DNA of 9,075 nt from an uncultured Coriobacteriaceae bacterium (GCA_902796975.1 CADBRF010000290.1:1-9075), one strand, 5' to 3'; positions 1-6,802 are shown, numbered from the stretch's first letter. Numbers and translations: made by a program. The notes: a model not told the origin generated them from the sequence alone.

Positions 1-493
1 AGAAGAAGTATCCGATGTTCGCCATCGACGCCGCAAAGTTCGAAAGCGAGAGACCGAGAATGGCGAACCAGAAGCAGAACATCCCAAACGAGGTGGCAGG
101 ATTCATCACGGCAAAGCCGATGCCCACGAGAGGGATAATCAAGAAGGCGGTGCTGACGAGCGTGAAGTTTTTGCCGCCGAAAATCGCCGGCATATAGGTG
201 AAGACGAGACGTCCAGTCGCGCCAATGAGGCCGGGCAAGGCGGTGAGGGTGAAGAGCTCGCTTGCGGTGAACTGGAAACCGGCAGCCCCCAGACGAGGGC
301 TTACCATAGCGGCAAGCGTGTTCACGCAGAACGAGATGAGCAGAGCGATAATCGAGACAACAAGGTTGCGGTTGGCTACCTTGCTCCCCCACTTGGTCCA
401 GAATTCCTCGTTCTCCGGATCCCAGTGCTCGAGTATCTCCTTCTTGCTCGGGTTATCCCCCAGCACAGCAACTGAATGTTCTGAAGCCGTCAT
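1..493 (-). CDS. narK: NarK/NNP-family nitrate/nitrite MFS transporter, N-terminal part (3' end outside window)
   Basis: Inner-membrane major facilitator that imports nitrate and/or exports nitrite, normally to serve nitrate respiration or assimilation. Only the first 164 residues are in the window. Seen: a hydrophilic N-terminus of about 42 residues, TM1 at about 43-64, then LPGLIGATGRLVFTYMPAIF (86-105), which matches the NNP-family segment containing the substrate-binding arginine (here R95). FGGKNF follows, and then the NNP signature region GLSLSNFAASMANIGYFF (147-164), cut by the window edge. The ATG at 493 has the Shine-Dalgarno AAGGGAG (complement of 501-507) seven bases upstream. The gene is divergent from the LytTR operon. 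Family assignment is strong. Direction of transport, and whether nitrate or nitrite is the main substrate, cannot be told from this part. Confidence 0.88.
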   Translation of the reverse strand, partial: MTASEHSVAVLGDNPSKKEILEHWDPENEEFWTKWGSKVANRNLVVSIIALLISFCVNTLAAMVSPRLGAAGFQFTASELFTLTALPGLIGATGRLVFTYMPAIFGGKNFTLVSTAFLIIPLVGIGFAVMNPATSFGMFCFWFAILGLSLSNFAASMANIGYFF

Positions 494-612
494 ACATCCA
501 CTCCCTTCGAGACATCCGCTAAAGAAAGCAAATGCCAATATGGAACCCTTACCAACACCAAAAACCTTCGGAAATCCAAATCCGCTGGTAGATAGTAGAA
601 AATGAGTGGGCT

Positions 613-648
613 ACCTTCTGTTGTATTTCCAACAAGGAAGGTTTTTTT
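613..648 (+). terminator. Intrinsic-terminator-like hairpin with T7 tract in the narK leader region
   Basis: The left arm ACCTTCTGTTG (613-623) pairs with the right arm CAACAAGGAAGGT (630-642), leaving a six-base loop and a two-base bulge (A635, G636). It is followed directly by TTTTTTT (642-648). This is the form of a Rho-independent terminator on the plus strand, yet no plus-strand gene lies upstream in the window. It could end a short RNA that starts antisense to the narK leader, or stop antisense transcription coming out of narK. Stem strength is moderate because the arms are AT-containing and bulged. Confidence 0.45.
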
Positions 649-680
649 GACGGCAAAGTAACATACCGGTTTCGGCAAAC

Positions 681-718
681 GGCACTTGCATCTCGTTGCA
701 CAGCAGTGTGCAGGTGCC
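681..718. repeat. Inverted repeat upstream of the LytTR gene
   Basis: GGCACTTGCA (681-690) can pair with TGCAGGTGCC (709-718) through ten base pairs, one of them G-U, around an 18-base loop. A competing smaller stem TGCAC (697-701) / GTGCA (708-712) lies inside. It could be an operator or a structured 5' leader of the LytTR transcript. The sequence alone does not decide. Confidence 0.35.
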
Positions 719-896
719 AAAGCTCTCTTACCGCCGTCCTGATGGGCCTGCAGCAGAGCAGTCCGGCAAAGTAGGTGCGCCAAGATCGCTCACCCAAAGC
801 CCATGCAGGTCATGCGATGATTCCTGCAACTCGTGCAGACCTGCCCCGGCCTCGAACCCTCAGGGGTTATCCTGCAATCAACAGCAAGGCAAGCGC

Positions 897-903
897 GAGA
901 GGA
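897..903 (+). promoter_or_regulatory. Shine-Dalgarno site setting the LytTR start
   Basis: GAGAGGA lies seven bases before ATG 911. It favours that start over the in-frame GTG at 833, which has no comparable site and would add 26 residues of non-conserved sequence. Confidence 0.7.
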
Positions 904-910
904 CCAGATC

Positions 911-1372
911 ATGGATGTTGAGCTTATTGAAGAGAATGACAGGCGGGCGATATCCGTCTTGGTCTTTTCTGGGCCAAATAACTCATTCGCACACCAGCTT
1001 GTGTCGCGGCTCAGGTCCTTCGATGGCAGCATCGTGGCATATGAAAACGAGATGTCCACGAACAGGCTCGTTATTCCTTTGAACGCAATTGGCTATATCG
1101 AAACGGACAATCGGCATTGCCGGATCATCACAGCTGACGGGAGGCGATTTCAGAGCCAGCTTACCTTACACGAACTGGAGACGAGGCTCGAGGGGACAGA
1201 TTTTCTCCGTGTTTCAAGACAGCAGATCGTGAACTTCAGACACGTTGAGCTAGTTCGCCCGGAGCCGAACGGCAGGCTCACATTGAAAATCGGAACAACC
1301 TACATTGGCGTCTCACGTACCTACGCAAGAGACGTGAAAGAACTTCTGGGCATTTCGGAATCTGGGAGGTAG
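911..1372 (+). CDS. Stand-alone LytTR-domain DNA-binding transcriptional regulator
   Basis: A 153-residue cytoplasmic regulator. Residues 1-50 form a short N-terminal region without a receiver domain. Residues about 53-147 form a LytTR domain: IPLNAIGYIETDNRHCRII (55-73), TLHELETRLEGTDFLRVSRQ (85-104), QIVNFRHVELV (105-115), and IGVSRTYARDVKELLG near the end. The pattern 'F-R-V-S-R-x-x-I-V-N' is the hallmark of the family. LytTR proteins bind DNA through a beta-fold, usually at pairs of short repeats. The next gene starts four bases downstream and encodes a DUF3021 membrane protein, a frequent partner of such short LytTR proteins. By analogy with LytTR regulatory systems such as HdrRM and BrsRM of streptococci, the membrane partner may restrain the regulator. 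The target genes are unknown; the AT-rich region at 1906-1969 is a candidate. Confidence 0.88.
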   Translation: MDVELIEENDRRAISVLVFSGPNNSFAHQLVSRLRSFDGSIVAYENEMSTNRLVIPLNAIGYIETDNRHCRIITADGRRFQSQLTLHELETRLEGTDFLRVSRQQIVNFRHVELVRPEPNGRLTLKIGTTYIGVSRTYARDVKELLGISESGR

Positions 1373-1376
1373 AACA

Positions 1377-1835
1377 ATGGAAGAGAAAACTGGATTCGCA
1401 GCCACCCTGTACAAGGGTCTTCTCACGGGAAGCCTCTTCGGAGCCTGCACCGCCATCATCTTCTGCATCGCAGGGGGAATCAGTCAGGGATGGAGTCAGG
1501 GGATGCTTTACTGCATAACCCTGCTTGTCGCGGGCATAGCCTGCGGCATCCTTCAACAGCTCTGGTTTTCTTGGGAGAAAAGCTTGCGGCTTGTCTATCC
1601 CACAAGACTTGTTGGCTTCGGTCTGACCTACTACCTCATCCTCGCCGCCTGTGCCTTCTGGGGCAATTGGCTGCCTGTGTATATTGTCGGGGCATGGGTC
1701 GTGTTCACGATTATCTACCTCGTAATCCTCTGCATCCTTTCTCTCATCATCGGCAGGTCGCTTTCCAAACGCGGCATCGAATACAAAGCAAAGCTGGAAG
1801 AGTACCAGGCAAAGGCTGAGGATAGGCAGGACTAG
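1377..1835 (+). CDS. DUF3021-family four-helix membrane protein, LytTR partner
   Basis: A 152-residue integral membrane protein with four predicted hydrophobic helices at about 12-34, 42-62, 76-96 and 101-127. A charged cytoplasmic C-terminal helix follows (about 128-152, rich in K, E, R and D). Size, four-helix layout and position directly behind a LytTR gene fit DUF3021. Its Shine-Dalgarno GGGAGG (1364-1369) overlaps the end of the LytTR gene, with the ATG seven bases on, so the pair is translated from one mRNA. The probable role is control of the LytTR protein at the membrane, as an inhibitor or signal input. That role is inferred from known LytTR/membrane-protein pairs and not visible in the sequence. 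Confidence 0.8.
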   Translation: MEEKTGFAATLYKGLLTGSLFGACTAIIFCIAGGISQGWSQGMLYCITLLVAGIACGILQQLWFSWEKSLRLVYPTRLVGFGLTYYLILAACAFWGNWLPVYIVGAWVVFTIIYLVILCILSLIIGRSLSKRGIEYKAKLEEYQAKAEDRQD

Positions 1836-1847
1836 CTGCCAGTTAGC

Positions 1848-1883
1848 AGGCTGGAGCGACCTTACAGGTCGCTCCAGCCTTTT
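1848..1883 (+). terminator. Strong Rho-independent terminator of the LytTR-DUF3021 operon
   Basis: A perfect 15-bp stem, AGGCTGGAGCGACCT (1848-1862) with AGGTCGCTCCAGCCT (1866-1880), encloses a three-base loop TAC. TTTT (1880-1883) follows. It starts 12 bases after the DUF3021 stop, so it separates this operon from the LRR operon. Confidence 0.92.
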
Positions 1884-1905
1884 CTGGGCAGAACAGATTC
1901 GTCCC

Positions 1906-1969
1906 TTGAAAAGTTAGCTATTGCTAATTTCTTCTCCTGTGATTAAAGTTAGATATGCTTAACTTTAAT
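1906..1969 (+). promoter_or_regulatory. AT-rich promoter/operator region of the LRR-VWA-MoxR operon
   Basis: This AT-rich stretch lies between the terminator and the LRR gene. AAAGTTAG occurs at 1910-1917 and again at 1945-1952. The inverted repeat ATTAAAGTTA (1942-1951) / TAACTTTAAT (1960-1969) is perfect over 10 bp with an 8-base spacer, and its right arm gives a third AAGTTA on the minus strand. A smaller dyad TTAGC (1914-1918) / GCTAA (1923-1927) also lies here. A weak promoter could be TTGCTA (1921-1926), a 17-base spacer, and TAAAGT (1944-1949), which would put the inverted repeat over the -10 element. The dyad reads as a regulator site; the exact promoter is uncertain. Confidence 0.5.
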
Positions 1970-1977
1970 GAATTCAC

Positions 1978-1986
1978 AGGAAGGGG
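1978..1986 (+). promoter_or_regulatory. Shine-Dalgarno site setting the LRR protein start
   Basis: AGGAAGGGG lies five bases before ATG 1992. An in-frame ATG at 1968 sits inside the inverted repeat and lacks such a site, so 1992 is the better start. Confidence 0.75.
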
Positions 1987-1991
1987 ATCGA

Positions 1992-3551
1992 ATGAGCAAG
2001 TCGCAGACGGTCAAAGTGACGGATGACACCGAGTACCACTATCACATTGCCGTTGATGGCACCATTCATATAGACCGGTGCGTCAGCGACGCTGCGCAGC
2101 TCGTCATTCCCTCCGCCATCGATGGACAGCCCGTTTCCTCCCTCGGCGCTCATTCCTTCTCCCGCCTGCTGCGCCTTTCAGAAGTTGTTGTTCCCCACAC
2201 CGTGCGGACAATCGAGCAGCAGGCCTTCGAGCTCTGCCCCCAGCTCGAACAGGTCGAATTCGACGATGGGCTCGAGGCGTTGGACGATGATGTCTTCGCC
2301 TTCTGCCATTCGCTCAAGCACATCTTCGTGCCGGCGACGGTTCGGAAGCTTGGCAGCAACGTGGCAAGCATCCGCAGCCCCTTCTCAAAGAACCGACAGG
2401 CTGCGATAGAGATAGACCCCGGCAACCGAACCTACTTCCAGGATGCGCTGCATGTCATCTACGAACGCAGAGGAGATGGCCTGCACGTCATCAACGGAAG
2501 GGCATGCGACAACGCCCGGCTCGTCCTGCACCCCGAGACGGTAAGCATAGAGACGGATGCCTTCGCCTCGAACGCCTCTATCAGAGAGGCCATATTTCCG
2601 GAGGGGCTCCAGTCAATAGGGAGGTACGCATTCGCCGGTTGCGCTTCCCTTGCCCGTGTTCACATGTGCAGCACGCTCAAGCATCTGGGAACAGGAGCCT
2701 TCTCAAAGACAGCCGTCAAGAGCCTCGAGCTGCCGGCGTCTCTCGAAACGATTGACCCGAGGGCTCTGGAAACCGGCCCGGCCATAGAGGGCATTTCCAA
2801 CTACGCCATTACCTCAACGCTTGAACGCGTGGAGATAGACCCAGAAAACCCGCGATACTATACACGGGGAGGGCTGCTCTTCAAGCGAGGAGCATCCGGC
2901 GAGACCGACACGGCAGTCATCTGCGCCAATTCTGCAGTGGAAGTGGACCTTTCAGCGCCTGGCGTGCGCATCGCTCCCCATGCCTTTGACGGGACAGCAT
3001 CCATCGGACATCTCACGATTGCGGAGTCTGCCCAGCTCCCCGCAGGCGAGGAGCTTCTCCCCCATGGCAAATGCAGCATGCTCACCATCGTGTTCGAGCA
3101 TCCCCATCACGGGTTGAAAGACCTGGCCCTTCTCGTGGGCAAGGAGATGGAGAAGAGGGACTTCCTCGCAGAAGTGCTCAGAGGTCCTGCAATAAATGCG
3201 GAGAAGACAGCTTTGCTCTACGATGACTTGCTCGAAACCATCAAGGACCCTTACGAGCGTTCTGCGGCAATGGTTCACCGCCTGGCAACTCGTGCCCTGT
3301 TATCCGCACAGCACTCGCGCTCCTTTACCGAATGGATCGAGAACATGCTCCCCAGTATCTGCATACGCTGGAGCCAGCAGGGAAACTTAGCAGGATTTGA
3401 CCAGCTCGCCGATGCGGGCATTCTCAACGCTGGGTCCCTGCCCCGGGCAATCTCCTGGCTGACAGAAGCGGGAGATACACCAGGCGCCGCTTATCTTCTC
3501 CAGCTCCAGCACAGGCGTTTTGCAGAAACGGGGTGGGACCTTGACCTCTAG
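1992..3551 (+). CDS. Cytoplasmic BspA-type leucine-rich-repeat (LRR_5) protein
   Basis: A 519-residue protein with no signal peptide, lipobox or membrane helix, so it is probably cytoplasmic, unlike most BspA-type LRR proteins, which are surface proteins. LRR_5 repeats of the form 'L-x-x-V-x-x-P-x-x-V-x-x-I-x-x-x-A-F-x-x-C' occupy about 35-120 (such as VVVPHTVRTIEQQAF, 65-79) and about 175-260 (AIFPEGLQSIGRYAFAGCAS, 200-219). They are broken by two insert segments starting IDPGNRTYF (141) and IDPENPRYY (282), the latter followed by GGLLFKRG (293-300), as in many BspA proteins. Residues about 375-519 are helical, and the last stretch (AISWLTEAGDTPGAAYLLQL, 486-505) resembles an ankyrin-like helix pair. 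It is first in an operon with VWA and MoxR genes. It probably acts as a protein-binding adaptor or sensor for them; that role is inferred. Confidence 0.82.
   Translation: MSKSQTVKVTDDTEYHYHIAVDGTIHIDRCVSDAAQLVIPSAIDGQPVSSLGAHSFSRLLRLSEVVVPHTVRTIEQQAFELCPQLEQVEFDDGLEALDDDVFAFCHSLKHIFVPATVRKLGSNVASIRSPFSKNRQAAIEIDPGNRTYFQDALHVIYERRGDGLHVINGRACDNARLVLHPETVSIETDAFASNASIREAIFPEGLQSIGRYAFAGCASLARVHMCSTLKHLGTGAFSKTAVKSLELPASLETIDPRALETGPAIEGISNYAITSTLERVEIDPENPRYYTRGGLLFKRGASGETDTAVICANSAVEVDLSAPGVRIAPHAFDGTASIGHLTIAESAQLPAGEELLPHGKCSMLTIVFEHPHHGLKDLALLVGKEMEKRDFLAEVLRGPAINAEKTALLYDDLLETIKDPYERSAAMVHRLATRALLSAQHSRSFTEWIENMLPSICIRWSQQGNLAGFDQLADAGILNAGSLPRAISWLTEAGDTPGAAYLLQLQHRRFAETGWDLDL
3530..3537 (+). 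promoter_or_regulatory. Possible ribosome binding site for the VWA protein, inside the LRR gene
   Basis: GGGGTGGG lies three bases before an in-frame TTG at 3541; measured from its first four G the gap is seven. The first in-frame ATG (3559) has no recognisable Shine-Dalgarno. TTG 3541 would overlap the LRR stop (3549-3551), consistent with coupled translation. Confidence 0.4.
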
Positions 3552-5148
3552 CAACCCCATGCCTGCCACGCTTGCCCAGGTCAGTCCGCTCGCACTTGAG
3601 ATTCTCGACGAAATCCGGTCGCAGCTCATGGTGGCTCTCCAATACATGGACCGTGCCCTCTGGTGCATGCCCCTTGAAGAGCTTATGATTCCCAGCGCCT
3701 TCGCAACCGATGGCAAGAAGCTCTTTTACAACCCCGCACGCGTCGTCCTGGGTTATCGCACGTCCTCGAACGAGCTGATGCGCTGCTACCTCCACACTAT
3801 TCTCCACTGCGTCTTCCGCCATCCCTTCGACCGCCGCCATGAGGACTACAGGCTCTGGGACCTCGCGAGCGATATCGCTGCAGGCGCAGCGGCTCTCGAG
3901 CTCATAGGGGGTCGCTATCCCTGCCCAGATGACAGGCGACGGCAATCACTTCTCGATGAGCTAGCCCGCACCTGCCGGCAGATTACCGCGCCCAAGCTAT
4001 ACCGCGAAATGTCGAAGGGGCGTTCCGGGGCCCGCCGGGAGGAGAAAGTGACCGTTTCCGATTCTGCGATGCACGAGCTCAGCCAGGCATTCGGCTACGG
4101 CTACCACGGCGTCTGGAAACGCCAGGACGACCCCCAGGCCTTTCTGCGCTGGAACAAATCTCTCGCCAGGCATGCTGGCGATGACCCGGACAATAAACTC
4201 AAGGGCGAAGTGGAGCCAACCGAGGAAGATGCAAAGGACCGTCAGACGCCAGCGCTCAACATGCCCGGCGCTGCCGCTCCCTCTCAAGGCGGTGACACTG
4301 TCGAGGGCGAGCTCGATTCGGGTGACAGACTCACGGGTTTCGATGACCCCCAGGACTTCGAGAACCTCCTGGCTTCACTCGATGATATAGATTTCTCCGA
4401 TAACCTGGATGAAATCGACTGGTTCGATATCAGCAAGCAGATAGAGGAAGGCATCGAGGGCGAGGCGGGCAAGCCAGGCAAGAGCACTGGCACCTTCCTC
4501 GTAAATCTCTCGGTGACCAACCGTAAGCACTACGACTACCGGGATTTCCTCAGGCGCTTTGCGCGGCTTTCCGAAGAAGTCAAGGTCAGCACCGATGAAT
4601 TCGACTACATCTACTATACCTATGGCCTCGACCACTACGAGAACATGCCACTTATCGAGCCCTTGGAATACCAGGAGACCAACCGCATCCGCGATTTCGT
4701 CATCGCCATCGACACTTCAAGTTCGTGCGCAGGCCACTTCGTCAAGGAGTTCGTCGACAAGACCTACGATATCCTCCAGAACACCGAGGGTTTCGGCCAC
4801 AAGGTGAACATCCATCTCGTTCAATGCGATTGTGACATCCGCAAGGATGTCAAGATCACGAGCGTCAGCGATCTTGACAGGATGTTCGAGGACATCCAGG
4901 TGAGAGGCTTCGGCGGAACTGATTTCCGCCCCGTCTTCAAATACGTGAACGACCTCATTGAAAGACGAGAGATCACCAATCTGAAAGGCCTCATCTACTT
5001 CACCGACGGCATGGCCACCTACCCAACCGAGAAACCCGACTACGAGACGGTCTTCGTCTTCGCGGATGAAGACGCCATCAAAGACCGCGTGGTTCCACCC
5101 TGGGCCATGAAAGTCGTGATGGACGAAGACGATATCCGAGAAATCTAG
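3541..5148 (+). CDS. DUF2201-type protein: metallopeptidase-like N-domain plus C-terminal VWA domain
   Basis: About 535 residues from TTG 3541; ATG 3559 and TTG 3520 are other possible starts. Residues about 15-200 match the DUF2201_N metallopeptidase-like domain, including LHTILHCVFRH (84-94), where H85, H89 and H94 keep the histidine spacing but the usual catalytic Glu is Thr. Residues about 215-315 form an acidic, low-complexity linker rich in D, E, G and P. Residues about 384-535 form a VWA domain with a complete MIDAS: D391-T-S393-S-S395, T460 in FGGTDFRP, and D489 in YFTDG. VWA domains of this kind bind a metal ion and a partner protein, typically a MoxR AAA+ ATPase, and such an ATPase is the next gene. 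No signal peptide or membrane helix is seen, so the protein is cytoplasmic. It probably acts as the substrate-binding or effector arm of the ATPase. Confidence 0.85.
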   Translation: MTSSNPMPATLAQVSPLALEILDEIRSQLMVALQYMDRALWCMPLEELMIPSAFATDGKKLFYNPARVVLGYRTSSNELMRCYLHTILHCVFRHPFDRRHEDYRLWDLASDIAAGAAALELIGGRYPCPDDRRRQSLLDELARTCRQITAPKLYREMSKGRSGARREEKVTVSDSAMHELSQAFGYGYHGVWKRQDDPQAFLRWNKSLARHAGDDPDNKLKGEVEPTEEDAKDRQTPALNMPGAAAPSQGGDTVEGELDSGDRLTGFDDPQDFENLLASLDDIDFSDNLDEIDWFDISKQIEEGIEGEAGKPGKSTGTFLVNLSVTNRKHYDYRDFLRRFARLSEEVKVSTDEFDYIYYTYGLDHYENMPLIEPLEYQETNRIRDFVIAIDTSSSCAGHFVKEFVDKTYDILQNTEGFGHKVNIHLVQCDCDIRKDVKITSVSDLDRMFEDIQVRGFGGTDFRPVFKYVNDLIERREITNLKGLIYFTDGMATYPTEKPDYETVFVFADEDAIKDRVVPPWAMKVVMDEDDIREI

Positions 5149-5185
5149 CACTGAAGTTTTGTCAACGATAGATGAAGATTCCGAG

Positions 5186-5192
5186 AAAAGGA
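5186..5192 (+). promoter_or_regulatory. Shine-Dalgarno site setting the MoxR-like ATPase start
   Basis: AAAAGGA lies eight bases before ATG 5201. It favours this start over the in-frame TTG at 5159, which would add 14 charged residues and lacks a site. Confidence 0.7.
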
Positions 5193-5200
5193 CAGTTTCA

Positions 5201-6802
5201 ATGAACATTGCAGAGGCGAAAGAACAGATTTCCGAGACCGTAGACGCCTATCTCTCCCGTGATGAAACGGGAGCCCAGCTCATTCCATCAAGCATGCAAC
5301 GTCCGATCTTCCTCGTGGGCGCGCCTGGCATCGGCAAGACGGCAATCGTGGAGCAGGTCGCCCATGAACTCGGCATTGGCCTCGTCTCCTATTCCATGAC
5401 GCATCACACCCGCCAGAGCGCCCTCGGCCTGCCCTTCATCGTGCACAGGGAGTATGAGGGAGAAAGCTTCGATGTCTCGGAATACACGATGTCGGAAATC
5501 ATCGCCTCTATTTACGAGTACATGGAAAAGACGGGGCTCAAGCAGGGCATTCTCTTTCTCGATGAGATTAATTGCGTCTCCGAGACCCTCTACCCCTCCA
5601 TGCTGCAGTTTCTCCAGTTCAAGACCTTCGGACGCCACAGGGTTCCGGATGGGTGGGTTATCGTAACCGCAGGCAACCCTCCGGAATACAACAAGTCGGT
5701 GCACGAGTTCGACGTCGTGACGCTCGACCGCCTGCGAAAAGTCGATGTCGAACCCGACCTCAAGGCATGGATGCAGTTCGCGCTTGCAAGCGGCGTTCAT
5801 CCGGCAATCATTACCTACTTGAGCGTGAAGAACCAGCATTTTTACCGGGTGGAATCCTCTCCTTCTGGAAAGGTGTTCGTCACCGCGCGCGGATGGACCG
5901 ATCTATCCCGCGTCATGCGCGTCTACGAGAAGCAGGGCAAGAAGGTCAACCGAGCCCTCATAAGCCAATTCCTTCAGAGCGATGAGATCGCCGGCCGGTT
6001 CTCCCAGTACTACGCGCTCTTTACCAAATACCAGTCAGACTATCAAGTTGAGAGCATCCTCGAAGGAGATCCTGCAGAGGGCATTAAGACCCGAGCGAAG
6101 ACTGCCCGACTGGACGAGCGCCTGGCAGTCGTGCGACTTCTCCTGAATGCCCTCGAAACGGATGCCGATAGAGCAGTCGAGGAAACCGATGTCCTCGCTA
6201 CCTGCCGAGACATCATCAGGGAGGCAAAAGCCGAAATCGCGGAAGGAAATTCGCCTACGGAAGTTATCGAAGCAAGTGCAAAAGCCCTCCTCGACGATGC
6301 CGCCTCGCTGGTCAAGGCAGGCACCGCCACGGACGCGGACATGCGGCCCCAGCGCCTTGCCGCCGCAAAGCTCAGCGGCTACCTCGGAATATGCGCGCTT
6401 CACCATGCGACTGAAGGTCAGGAAGGGTATGCCCAGCTGGCAGCATCCTATAGGGCAGACGTTCAGCGAGAGCGCGAGGACATCGAACGTACCCAGACCC
6501 GCCTTTCCAATGCCTTCAGCTTCACAGAAACCGTGTTCGGAGACGACAAGGAGATGGCGGCTTTCGTGGCCGAGCTCAGTGGGCGGACGGGAACCGCGCA
6601 GTTCATCAGCCGGTTCGGCAGTGACGCCTACTATGAGCACAATGCCCGTGTTGTACCCGGATCCTCACGTGATGCCATGCTCGAGCGAATTGCAAACCTC
6701 GACCTCGAGGATATCGAGCACGAGGCGCTGGCCGCGGAATCGCAGGAGCAGGCACGAATCGAGGGCAAATCCTGCGGAGGATGTTCCACTTGTACGTGCT
6801 AA
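5201..6802 (+). CDS. MoxR-like AAA+ ATPase with cysteine-rich C-terminus
   Basis: A 533-residue cytoplasmic AAA+ ATPase of the MoxR/RavA type. Seen: Walker A GAPGIGKT (40-47), Walker B GILFLDEIN (116-124), sensor-1 region VTAGNPPE (155-162, N159), and FDVVTLDRLRKVDV (170-183) with candidate arginine fingers R177 and R179. The C-terminal half (about 280-510) is helical, with many E, R and A, and is much longer than the lid of a typical MoxR of 300-350 residues. The last residues, CGGCSTCTC (525-533), contain four cysteines. MoxR ATPases use ATP to remodel or activate protein complexes together with VWA partners, and the upstream gene encodes such a partner 52 bases away. The target complex is unknown. 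Confidence 0.88.
   Translation: MNIAEAKEQISETVDAYLSRDETGAQLIPSSMQRPIFLVGAPGIGKTAIVEQVAHELGIGLVSYSMTHHTRQSALGLPFIVHREYEGESFDVSEYTMSEIIASIYEYMEKTGLKQGILFLDEINCVSETLYPSMLQFLQFKTFGRHRVPDGWVIVTAGNPPEYNKSVHEFDVVTLDRLRKVDVEPDLKAWMQFALASGVHPAIITYLSVKNQHFYRVESSPSGKVFVTARGWTDLSRVMRVYEKQGKKVNRALISQFLQSDEIAGRFSQYYALFTKYQSDYQVESILEGDPAEGIKTRAKTARLDERLAVVRLLLNALETDADRAVEETDVLATCRDIIREAKAEIAEGNSPTEVIEASAKALLDDAASLVKAGTATDADMRPQRLAAAKLSGYLGICALHHATEGQEGYAQLAASYRADVQREREDIERTQTRLSNAFSFTETVFGDDKEMAAFVAELSGRTGTAQFISRFGSDAYYEHNARVVPGSSRDAMLERIANLDLEDIEHEALAAESQEQARIEGKSCGGCSTCTC

Larger units (their letters stand above)
494..910. other. Divergent intergenic region between narK and the LytTR gene
   Basis: This 417-base spacer holds no convincing gene; the reading frames that cross it give low-complexity, Cys/Arg-rich translations. 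It contains a hairpin followed by seven T at 613-648, a 10-bp dyad at 681-718, and a 7-bp inverted repeat GCAGGTC (805-811) / GACCTGC (838-844). Promoters for both flanking genes should lie here, but I found no well-spaced -35/-10 pair for either. No FNR-type TTGAT-N4-ATCAA box is visible. Confidence 0.6.

Noticed and set aside
494..910. FNR or NarL binding sites in front of narK
   Set aside because: No TTGAT-N4-ATCAA dyad or paired NarL heptamers could be seen on either strand.
4717..5208. Open minus-strand frame of 163 codons opposite the VWA gene
   Set aside because: It is fully antisense to the well-supported VWA domain with intact MIDAS, has no family resemblance, and arises from GC-rich codon use.
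6035..6640. Open minus-strand frame of 201 codons opposite the MoxR gene
   Set aside because: It lies opposite the helical C-terminal half of the ATPase, lacks domain features and is best explained as a shadow.
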